Below, one piece after another: positions 52,688 through 60,978 of a stretch of DNA of 64,000 nt. Position numbers and translations under genes: made by a program. How positions within the stretch are numbered: position 1 is the stretch's first letter; every line of letters begins with the position of its first letter. The DNA is from Pseudomonadota bacterium (GTDB taxonomy: Bacteria > Pseudomonadota > Gammaproteobacteria > Acidiferrobacterales > Acidiferrobacteraceae), in assembly GCA_021794595.1 (NCBI GenBank), contig JAJYQN010000128.1:62001-126000 (forward strand), given 5' to 3'. Below the pieces are notes generated by a model. That model ran no database searches, was not told the DNA's origin, and worked only from the letters and a program-made list of their open reading frames with translations.

Positions 52688-55600
52688 ATGCAGAAGAACC
52701 CCGAGGTTCTGATCATAGGCGGCGGTCCAGCGGGGATCGCCGCGGCCTTACGTTTGGCACGCGCCGGGGTTCGCACCTTGCTGCTGGAGGGCGCGGAATT
52801 CGTCGGGGCCGAGAACTGGTCGGGCGGGGTTTATCATGCCGAACCGCTTTTGCGGGACGATGTGTTAGGCACCGAGGCCTTTGCCAAGGCCCCCAAGGAG
52901 CGGCGCATCACGGCTCGCCAATTGCTCATTCATGATGGGGCGAACTGTGGCGGGTTCGAGGCGCGCGCGGTAGAGCATAACGACTACGGCGCGGCGTGGA
53001 CCGTACTGCGACCGAAGTTCGATCGCTATTTAGCTGCCTACGCCATTCGCTCTGGCGTGACTATTCTTCCCCGCACGGCCGTGACCGCGCTGCGTTATGG
53101 GCAAGGGCGGGTGGTCGGCGTGGAGACCGCGCGCGGATCGCTTTTGGCGCCGGTGGTGTTTTTGGCCGAGGGCGACGCCGGGCAGCTCTTGAGTCGGGCC
53201 GGCCTTGAGCGGGGCGGCGTCCATTACGCGCAGGGCATAAAGGCGGTGTTCGCGCTTCCGGCCTCGGTCATAGAGGAGCGATTCTCGCTCGCTCCTGGCG
53301 AAGGCTTGGCGCAGGAGTGGCTCTTGCGCAATGGGTCCTTTCAGGGGCGTTTAAAGCCATTAAACGCCACCGGCTTTCTCTACACCAATCGCGATAGCTT
53401 GTCGGTGGGCCTGGTGTTGCCGCTCGAACGCGTTGCCGACCACGGTCCGGTCGATCACCCACAACTCTTGAATCACTTCCTGCGCCTCCCCGAGGTAGCC
53501 ACCCTTTTGGAGGGGGCGCGCCAGATCGCCTATGGCGTAAAGGTTATTCGGTCGGGGGGTTTGAGCGAGGGGGCGAGTTGCGTCCATGACGGACTCGCCG
53601 TCGGCGGCGCCCTATTGGGGCTCGGGCAAGAGTTCCCCTATCCGAATTTCATGGGCCCGGCCGCCGCCACTGGGGTTGCGTTCGCAGACGCGGTCCTCGA
53701 ATTGCGCTCGCGCAAGGACTATTCCGCGGCGGCCTTGTCGGAGGCCTATGGCGGCCGTTTGCTGCGCGGCACCGATTACCAGAACGCCCAGTTCGCGCGT
53801 ACTTGGCCTCGGGCCTTGCACGAGACCTCGCTGATGTTCGAGCACTTGCCCGAACTTGTGGGGGCGCTGGGTTCGAGTCGGGCCACGCGTGCGCGGGCGT
53901 TTGCGCGGACCGCCTTGTCCCTGACTCGCGATGGCGCGACCTTGTCCGCGGCGGCGGCCGTACCGAGGACGCCCCGGACCACCGACACCCCACCGCTTGC
54001 CGTCCGTTGGCTCTATGCGCGCTCGGCCAGACTCGAGAATGTCGCAGTGGAGGGGGCGGCGTTTGCTTATCTCGCGCGCGCCATCGGCTATCTCTATGGG
54101 CGCGGCCTACCGCTCCTGGAGACCCGGGTCGCGGCGATTTATGCCCGGCCGTGGCGGGGGGCCGCGGCTTACGCCCTGGCGCGGAGCGCGCCTTTGGTTG
54201 TGGCTGGAGGAGCAGCGTTTTTGGGGGACCTTGTCGCGGTGGCGGCGCGCTCGCGCTCGGTCCTTGCGGACCACCCTTATTATCAGAGGGCACGGTTGTC
54301 GCGGGCGCAACTGTCCTGGGACCATGAGCCGCCTTACTCCCCCCTGACTTGGCTTGCGCCGCTAGGTCGCCTGCGCCCCGATGTGCGGCACTTAAGGGTC
54401 CCCTCCGATTTAGCGAGCGCCCAGGCCCAGCGCCTGCGCCGTGTATGTCCGGCCGAGGTCTACAGTCTCGGAAGTGCGGTGGCGGGCGCTGGGACCGTTC
54501 CGGAAAACTGTATCAAGTGCGAATCCTGCCGGCTGACGGTGCCGGGCATCGATTGGAATCGGCTGAGTAGCCATCGGTTCATCTACGAGTTGCCCGATGC
54601 CCGGCGCTTCGGTCTAGATGGGAGCGCCCAGAGCGAGATCGAACCCAGTTGCCCACCGGTGCTCGAAGACCCCGCCTTGCGGGAGATCTACGAACTCGTG
54701 AAGAGCCGCCCCGTGGCCCCCGGACCGCTCTGGCGACAGGCCCTGCGTTCGGCGCTTATGACCGCCATCGCAGACCCCGAGCGCGCCGTGGCGCTGTGCG
54801 ATCAAGGGGCTTGGGGAGGCCTGGAGGCGACTCTTTCCGGCCTATTGCCCTGGACCCGCACGCGGCCGGCGGCGCGCTCCCCAGAGCCCCGCTTACGCAA
54901 CCTGCTTGCGCGACTCTTTCCGGCTGCGCGGCTTGCCACCATGGCTGCGGGGTGGACTGCCGCCGATAGGCAGGACCTTGTGGAGTTTTTGCATCGCGGT
55001 GGCGAATCGCCCGAGGTCTTGCTCGCGGCCCTGGCTGAGCATGCGCCGGCACTGGGGTTCGTTGCCGCGCACCATCTCTTGGCCGAGGACCACCGCGGCC
55101 AGCGTTTGGCGAACCTCACGGCACTCGTGCACATCGAGTCCGACGGCCTGTCGGACTGGTTGCCGGATACGGGCGGAGTCTATTGGGGGAGACACGGAGC
55201 TCTCGACCTTAAAGCGACAACGGGCGCAGCCGGGCTCGATGTCGCGCGCCCGATCCGTGCGCGCGTGGCGGACCAGGATGGCGAGCCGTGGCACATAGGA
55301 CCCTTATTTGCCCGCTATTATATGGCCCTTATGGAAGGCTTCGGGCGCGCCTTGCTCGCGCGCGCCAGCGCCTACGCGCTTAGCCGCAAGCAGTTTGGCG
55401 AATCCTATCGGGACCGAGAAGGTCGGACTGCGATCATCAAGTTCGGGGCCGTCAAGCGCTTAGTGGCGCTCATCGAGTACAGCCTGACCCTGGCGCGTGC
55501 GATGTCGGCGGCCTGCGATCAGGATCCGCAGGCCGTAGTCGGCCTTCTCAAGGCGCGTTTTGGCGTGTCGCAGGACGGTGTCGCGTGGGTCGCGGGCCAG

Positions 55601-58600
55601 GTGTTTGGGGGTATTGCCTACTCCGAAGACGATATATTGGCCCCCCGTTACCGCGACGCGATGGTGTTCGCGCAATGGCCCGGGGCCGTGCCTTTGGGCA
55701 CCGACGTCCCCTGGGAGGCGACCCTTTGGCGTAAGGCCCTGCACCACGGTCCGGAGGCCTACTTTCTGCGCCACGGCCTTTTTATCGCGCCGCCCCCGGC
55801 TCTGCTGCCGCCCTTGAGGCACCGCCTACGCGGCCTCACGATGCCTGCGGCAACCCCCTTTCCTTACCAGAGCGGCAGCTTTCTGCTAGGCGACACCTTG
55901 AACCCGGATGTGGTTTTTGTGCCTGAGTACTTCTTGGCGGATCCGCGTTTGCGGCAGATGCGGGCCCAGGTCCTCAGGCTTTTGCGCAGCGGCTTTCGCG
56001 ACCCCGAGGGCGGCCCGTACGGCCGCTATATCGATCGGCTCCATGGCATGCCGCCGGCCGACATCGACCGCTTGCGCGTCTTCAAGGCCTTCGCCACGGT
56101 GATCCCTGAGGCCCTGGGGGGCAAGGGTCTTAGCAAGGCTGAATACGCGGTGCTGACGAGCCTGCTCATGGGTCGCGCCGACACCTCCGTGGGTCTTCTT
56201 GTCATGGCGAGCACGAGTATCGGCACGATGCCGGTCTTGCTGGCGTTGGACAAGGATCTTCCGCGACTCGGTGCCGAATTGGCGGCCTTTCCGGGGTCGG
56301 CCTTTGCCCGGCTCCAGGCCTTGTGCGTGCGTCTGCGGGGCCTTAGCGCGCGTCCGCGCGCCAGCGCTATCAAGGCCACGATCCGGGCCCTCGAACGGCT
56401 CTTCAAGGGCTTGTTTTTGGGTCACGGCTCGGCGCTCAAGTATCTGGCCCGGGATGTATTGCTCGATTTCCGCGATCTGGTGGCGGTCGCCCGGGCCCGC
56501 GACCTGGATGAATTGGACCTGAAGACTCAGGCCTTGGCTCGGGGCCTCATGCGCTTGTCCGAGGCCTTGGACGAGGAGCGGGCCATGCTTCCCGGCCGTG
56601 TGCTTGCCCATCAACATTTTTTAGCGTTTCTCGCCCACGGTCAGATCAGCGCCTTCGCCCTGACCGAGCCTAACGCCGGCTCGGACACCGGCGGCGTCAC
56701 TACGCGAGCGCGTCGTGTGAAGGCCCCTCTTACCCAAGATGCCCTCGGCCTCTGGCGCTTTAGCGTAGAAGGGGGTTCCCGCGTCTTGCTCGACGAACGG
56801 CGGCTCGATCTGAGTGGTCCGGTCGTGACCTACCAATTGTTGAACGAAGCGCGTGCGCGCCTCGACGATAGTGGCTGGGATAAGGAACGCCAGTGTGGCA
56901 AGCGCCGCCTAGTGCTCGATTCCGGGATGAGCTACGAGTACGACGATATCGGCATACCGACTGCGACCGACCACGGTTTTGTCTACGACCATTACCAGCT
57001 GTCCGGCGCCAAGATGTGGATCACCAATGGCTCGCTCGCCGATCGCTACTGCTTGTATGCCCAGACCGAGTGGGGCGAAACCGGCTTCATGGTCGAGCGT
57101 CGTTCCGAGGGCCTGCGCATCGGTCAAAACGAACGCAAGCTGGGCCAGCGGGCCTCGCCTACCAACGAATTGAGCCTGTCTTCGGTGCGGGTGTGCGTAA
57201 GTCACATCATCGGCTACCGAGGGCATGGCCAGGTGAGCGCGCTGGAGACCTTAAGCGTGGGCCGCGGCGGTCTAGTGGTCGGCTGTGGGAGCCTGCTTGA
57301 GCGTCTCCTCAAGGACTATGGTCCGCTTTTGGCAAAGGCCCCCGAGGCCTTGGCGCTTGCGCGTTATGAGTATGAGCGCATACGCACGCTCGGCGCCCGT
57401 CTCATGGGCCTCATGGACCGGGCCGATCTTACGGCCGGCGACTTTCGCATGGAGGCCGCGCTCTCCAAGTTCCTGGCCTCCGAAGGACTGCATCGCGTGC
57501 TCTTGGCGCTCGAATCGGCACGCGGGCCGATGGCGGCGGCGACTTGCGAGCTTATCGAGAAATGGCGCCGCGATGCCCGTATCCTCAATATCTATGAGGG
57601 CACCAACGAGATCCAACGGTTCCTGGTGTTAAAGGATGTGCCGGGGCTCTTTACGGCGATTGCGACGAAGAAGACGACTGGCAGCGAGGGTCTGGATCGG
57701 GCCTTGGGGGTCTTTGCCGATTTCCTGGCCCCCCGCCTCGAAGACCTGAAGACGCGGGTGGCCGTGGACGGCGATTGTGAAATCACCTGGTTCCCGGTGG
57801 TCGATTGGCTGGGCGAACTTTATGTGTGGGCGGCCTTGGTGGAACGGCGGCTCGCGCTTGAGGCCCAGTCCGTGGACTGTGATTATCTGAACACGCTTAC
57901 CGCCCTGGAGGCGATGGTCGAGCGCGCCACGGGGGCCCGTGCCCAGGCGGTGGCGGCGCTTTTCAAAGACGAACGGCTCTATGATGATGCGGTCCGCAGC
58001 CTCTGTGAGCGAGGGGCGACGCCGCTGTCCCCGCAGGACGGCGGTATCGAGGTCGGCTTCTCGGGAAGGATCGTCGTTCTGGTGCGTGGCGTGGCGGCGC
58101 AGTACGGTGCCGACGACGTGCGCCTGGACAATGAGGATCTCGCCGTTCTCGATCTGGCCCTAGAGGCGGCTGATGCGCACGCCGCGATCGAGATCATCGT
58201 AGTCACCGTCACCGAGGCCCCGTGTCCGGATCTGACCCAGCGGCTGCGCGCCGCCGGCGCGCGGGTGACGGCGTTCGTTAGCATGGGGTGGCCAGATGCA
58301 GCGCAGGTGGCCACCGCGCTCGCCGATTGGGAGCCCGATCTCGTGCTCGCGGGCCCCGGCGACCCGCTCTTTCTGCAAGCGCTGAGCGGGGCCTTAGGCG
58401 CCACTTATGTCGATCGCGTCACCGCCATCAAGGCCCGCGGCCGTCGGGGTTACGGGATTGTGCGCGCGGGCCGCTGCCGCCCCATAGCCGCGCAGCGCAA
58501 GCTCGTTATCAGTGCGGCCTTTAGTGCTACCGGGCGCAGCGATGAGTTTCCGGTAGCGGATTGGCTGAAGGTGTTAAAGGAGCCGACCACCGAGACCGTG

Positions 58601-59689
58601 GTAAGCGGCTATAAGGTGAGGCCCCACCGTAAAAACAGTGGCCCCGAGAAGGCGCCGGCACACATCGAAAGCCCAGAGGCCCTGGCCGATTGGCTGCGTA
58701 TCCAGGGGCGCGGCGTGGCTAAGCTCGGTGCGCGCATGGTTCCGGGAAAGGTCCGGGACCTGCCTCTGACTGTGGCCATCGTGGGGTCCGGGACCGGGGC
58801 CTTGGGGTCTCTTTGGGTCGCGCGCGCGTGGGACCGGGACGCGGGAGCACTCTGGCTTGCCGGGGCCGCGGATGATGTCCCCCCGGCCTCCGTTGAAGGC
58901 CCGGTCGTGCGTGTCGTGGGCCAAGCCGCGGTGATCCCCATGGCCCGTCATCTGGCCCCGTGGCTGAAGGGGAGTCCGCGCCTGGTCTTGCCTTATGACC
59001 GGGCGGATTTGGCGGCCGCGCTCTCCCACATCTTGGGCCGCCCCCTCTATTTGGGCGTGGCGGGACGGAGCGGGGATAGCCTCATTCTTGAGCGAGGCGA
59101 TTTGGCCTGGCTTACCGCCTGTCCTGAGACCGCGATCCTTGTCGCCACGGCCGAGGCTCCCGAATTACCGCAAGCCAAGACCTGTGCGGTGGATGATTGG
59201 ACGCCGCTTAGGGGGTCTCCGGGGACCTTGGCGCGGGCCTTGGCGCGCCAAGAGACCGATGGCATATCGGGCGCCGAGGTGATTTTGGATGTGGGCTTTG
59301 GGGCGGCCGACGCCACCTTTTTCGAGAGACGGATTTTACCGCTTCGCGAGCGACTCTCGGCTATGATGGGTTGTAAGGTCTTATTGGGAGCTACGCGCAA
59401 GGTTGTTCAGGAGAGTAAGCTCTTGTCCCTTGAGCATCAGATCGGTCAGACCGGGACCCATGTCGCGCCGCGCATTTTGCTGGCCGTAGGGGTGTCGGGG
59501 GCCCCGCAACACCTCGTCGGCATTGGCAGCGGTACGCAGGTGGTGGCGATCAATAAAGACCCGGAGGCGCCCATATTTACCGCCGATCGGGGCGCGCAGC
59601 CTGTCATTCGCTGCCTCGGGGATGCGCAGACGTGGGTGGAAGGGCTATTGGCGGCCATTCCGACATCAGGGATTGAGGAGGGGGTATGA
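52688..59689 (+). CDS. Giant fusion: ETF-quinone oxidoreductase, FixX-type ferredoxin, acyl-CoA dehydrogenases, ETF-beta, ETF-alpha
   Basis: One uninterrupted frame of 2333 residues. 1 to about 420: FixC/ETF-QO flavoprotein (GGGPAG at 11-16, GAENWSGGVYH). About 555-640: 4Fe-4S domain with Cys587, 608, 611 and 614 (CX2CX2C as in ETF-QO and FixX). About 665-1010: acyl-CoA-dehydrogenase-like segment with RKQFGESYRD and VFGGIAYSEDD but no catalytic Glu. About 1050-1780: complete acyl-CoA dehydrogenase (FALTEPNAGSDTGG from 1323, AKMWITNG from 1441, IYEGTNEIQRF with catalytic-position Glu1637). About 1785-1990: ETF-beta-like, AMP site and docking loop remodelled. About 2020-2325: ETF-alpha with intact FAD segment (IGQTGTHVAPR, INKDPEAPIF). 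It should carry electrons from acyl-CoA to quinone at the membrane. Overlaps thiolase by 4 nt. Confidence 0.92.
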   Translation: MQKNPEVLIIGGGPAGIAAALRLARAGVRTLLLEGAEFVGAENWSGGVYHAEPLLRDDVLGTEAFAKAPKERRITARQLLIHDGANCGGFEARAVEHNDYGAAWTVLRPKFDRYLAAYAIRSGVTILPRTAVTALRYGQGRVVGVETARGSLLAPVVFLAEGDAGQLLSRAGLERGGVHYAQGIKAVFALPASVIEERFSLAPGEGLAQEWLLRNGSFQGRLKPLNATGFLYTNRDSLSVGLVLPLERVADHGPVDHPQLLNHFLRLPEVATLLEGARQIAYGVKVIRSGGLSEGASCVHDGLAVGGALLGLGQEFPYPNFMGPAAATGVAFADAVLELRSRKDYSAAALSEAYGGRLLRGTDYQNAQFARTWPRALHETSLMFEHLPELVGALGSSRATRARAFARTALSLTRDGATLSAAAAVPRTPRTTDTPPLAVRWLYARSARLENVAVEGAAFAYLARAIGYLYGRGLPLLETRVAAIYARPWRGAAAYALARSAPLVVAGGAAFLGDLVAVAARSRSVLADHPYYQRARLSRAQLSWDHEPPYSPLTWLAPLGRLRPDVRHLRVPSDLASAQAQRLRRVCPAEVYSLGSAVAGAGTVPENCIKCESCRLTVPGIDWNRLSSHRFIYELPDARRFGLDGSAQSEIEPSCPPVLEDPALREIYELVKSRPVAPGPLWRQALRSALMTAIADPERAVALCDQGAWGGLEATLSGLLPWTRTRPAARSPEPRLRNLLARLFPAARLATMAAGWTAADRQDLVEFLHRGGESPEVLLAALAEHAPALGFVAAHHLLAEDHRGQRLANLTALVHIESDGLSDWLPDTGGVYWGRHGALDLKATTGAAGLDVARPIRARVADQDGEPWHIGPLFARYYMALMEGFGRALLARASAYALSRKQFGESYRDREGRTAIIKFGAVKRLVALIEYSLTLARAMSAACDQDPQAVVGLLKARFGVSQDGVAWVAGQVFGGIAYSEDDILAPRYRDAMVFAQWPGAVPLGTDVPWEATLWRKALHHGPEAYFLRHGLFIAPPPALLPPLRHRLRGLTMPAATPFPYQSGSFLLGDTLNPDVVFVPEYFLADPRLRQMRAQVLRLLRSGFRDPEGGPYGRYIDRLHGMPPADIDRLRVFKAFATVIPEALGGKGLSKAEYAVLTSLLMGRADTSVGLLVMASTSIGTMPVLLALDKDLPRLGAELAAFPGSAFARLQALCVRLRGLSARPRASAIKATIRALERLFKGLFLGHGSALKYLARDVLLDFRDLVAVARARDLDELDLKTQALARGLMRLSEALDEERAMLPGRVLAHQHFLAFLAHGQISAFALTEPNAGSDTGGVTTRARRVKAPLTQDALGLWRFSVEGGSRVLLDERRLDLSGPVVTYQLLNEARARLDDSGWDKERQCGKRRLVLDSGMSYEYDDIGIPTATDHGFVYDHYQLSGAKMWITNGSLADRYCLYAQTEWGETGFMVERRSEGLRIGQNERKLGQRASPTNELSLSSVRVCVSHIIGYRGHGQVSALETLSVGRGGLVVGCGSLLERLLKDYGPLLAKAPEALALARYEYERIRTLGARLMGLMDRADLTAGDFRMEAALSKFLASEGLHRVLLALESARGPMAAATCELIEKWRRDARILNIYEGTNEIQRFLVLKDVPGLFTAIATKKTTGSEGLDRALGVFADFLAPRLEDLKTRVAVDGDCEITWFPVVDWLGELYVWAALVERRLALEAQSVDCDYLNTLTALEAMVERATGARAQAVAALFKDERLYDDAVRSLCERGATPLSPQDGGIEVGFSGRIVVLVRGVAAQYGADDVRLDNEDLAVLDLALEAADAHAAIEIIVVTVTEAPCPDLTQRLRAAGARVTAFVSMGWPDAAQVATALADWEPDLVLAGPGDPLFLQALSGALGATYVDRVTAIKARGRRGYGIVRAGRCRPIAAQRKLVISAAFSATGRSDEFPVADWLKVLKEPTTETVVSGYKVRPHRKNSGPEKAPAHIESPEALADWLRIQGRGVAKLGARMVPGKVRDLPLTVAIVGSGTGALGSLWVARAWDRDAGALWLAGAADDVPPASVEGPVVRVVGQAAVIPMARHLAPWLKGSPRLVLPYDRADLAAALSHILGRPLYLGVAGRSGDSLILERGDLAWLTACPETAILVATAEAPELPQAKTCAVDDWTPLRGSPGTLARALARQETDGISGAEVILDVGFGAADATFFERRILPLRERLSAMMGCKVLLGATRKVVQESKLLSLEHQIGQTGTHVAPRILLAVGVSGAPQHLVGIGSGTQVVAINKDPEAPIFTADRGAQPVIRCLGDAQTWVEGLLAAIPTSGIEEGV

Positions 59690-60978
59690 GTGCCAGGGTG
59701 TTTATCGTAGACGGGTCTCGCACCCCGTTTTTGAAGGCCCGCAACGAGCCAGGTCCTTTTAGCGCGGCAGACCTCGCGGTGATGGCTGGCCGCGCCTTGT
59801 TGGCCCGGCAATCGTTTCGTGCCGAGGATCTCGACGAGGTGATTCTCGGCTGTGTCATTGCCGCTCCCGACGAGGCCAACATCGCCCGCATCGTGGGCCT
59901 GCGTTTGGGCACGGGTCCGGCGGTTCCGGCATTTACCGTCCAACGCAATTGCGCATCTGGCCTCCAGGCCATAGCCAGCGCCTTCGACCGCATAAGCTCA
60001 GGGCGCGCCCATCTCATTTTGGCCGGTGGCACCGAGGCTATGAGTCGCGCTCCTATCCAGTGGAATATCGCCATGAGCCGCTGGCTCGCGCGTTTCTCGC
60101 GGGCCAAGAACGTCGAGCAAAGACTGAAGTCGCTCACCGATTTTCGGTTGAGTCACTTAAAGCCGGTGTTTTCCTTACTGCTGGGCCTAAGCGATCCAGT
60201 GGTCGGGCTGTCCATGGGCCAGACCGCCGAGATCGTCGCCCATCGCTTCGCGATCGGACGCTTGGCCCAAGATAGCTTTGCCCTGCAAAGCCACCAGCGT
60301 TTGGCGCGGGTCCAGGAGGCGGGGATGTTGCGAAACGAGATCGAACCGGTCTACGAGTCGAACGGCACGTTTCATGTCGAAGACGATGGTGTGCGTCCCG
60401 ATACGACGCTCGAAAAGCTGGCCCAACTCAAGCCGGTTTTTGATCGTCACTACGGCACCGTGACCTCCGGTAATAGCTCGCAGATCACAGACGGTGCAGC
60501 GCTTCTCGTGCTCGCGAGCGAGACGATGGTTAAGCGTGAACGGCTTCCGGTGCTGGGCGAAATCCTCGACCATGCCTGGGCCGGGGTTGATCCGGCGCAG
60601 ATGGGTCTTGGACCCGTGCACGCCACCGCCAAGCTCCTGACCGCCCATAAGCTTGGCATCGACGACATCGCCCAGGTCGAATTAAACGAGGCGTTCAGCG
60701 CCCAGGTCCTGGCCTGCCAGGCGGCCTTTGCGAGCGCCGACTATGCACGCGAGGAACTGGGGCTCGCCGCGCCCTTGGGGGCCATCGATCCTGCGCGACT
60801 CAACCCCCAGGGCGGGGCGGTGGCCCTGGGCCATCCGGTCGGTGCGACTGGCGCTCGACTCGTCCTCCATCTCGCGCGCTCCTTGCAGACCCAGCCCGGG
60901 GCATTGGGGCTTGCGACTTTGTGTATCGGCGGAGGACAGGGTGGAGCAATGCTTGTGCGGGCAGGAGGCCAGTTATGA
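59686..60978 (+). CDS. Acetyl-CoA C-acyltransferase (thiolase, FadA/FadI type)
   Basis: 430 residues. Cleaves 3-ketoacyl-CoA to acetyl-CoA and a shortened acyl-CoA, the last step of beta-oxidation. The catalytic set is complete: Cys89 (VQRNCASGLQA), His383 (AVALGHPVGATG), Cys413 (LCIGGGQGGA) and the NEAFSAQ loop. The length resembles FadI-type enzymes with a long loop. Biosynthetic thiolase activity is possible, but the operon argues for degradation. ATG overlaps the previous stop by 4 nt (ATGA). Confidence 0.94.
   Translation: MSARVFIVDGSRTPFLKARNEPGPFSAADLAVMAGRALLARQSFRAEDLDEVILGCVIAAPDEANIARIVGLRLGTGPAVPAFTVQRNCASGLQAIASAFDRISSGRAHLILAGGTEAMSRAPIQWNIAMSRWLARFSRAKNVEQRLKSLTDFRLSHLKPVFSLLLGLSDPVVGLSMGQTAEIVAHRFAIGRLAQDSFALQSHQRLARVQEAGMLRNEIEPVYESNGTFHVEDDGVRPDTTLEKLAQLKPVFDRHYGTVTSGNSSQITDGAALLVLASETMVKRERLPVLGEILDHAWAGVDPAQMGLGPVHATAKLLTAHKLGIDDIAQVELNEAFSAQVLACQAAFASADYAREELGLAAPLGAIDPARLNPQGGAVALGHPVGATGARLVLHLARSLQTQPGALGLATLCIGGGQGGAMLVRAGGQL

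Noticed and set aside
52688-59689. The giant frame as an accidental join of neighbouring genes by missed stops
   Set aside because: The frame is uninterrupted over 7 kb, domain motifs are all in the same phase, and no internal ribosome site plus ATG was noticed at domain borders; an assembly artefact would have to preserve phase five times.
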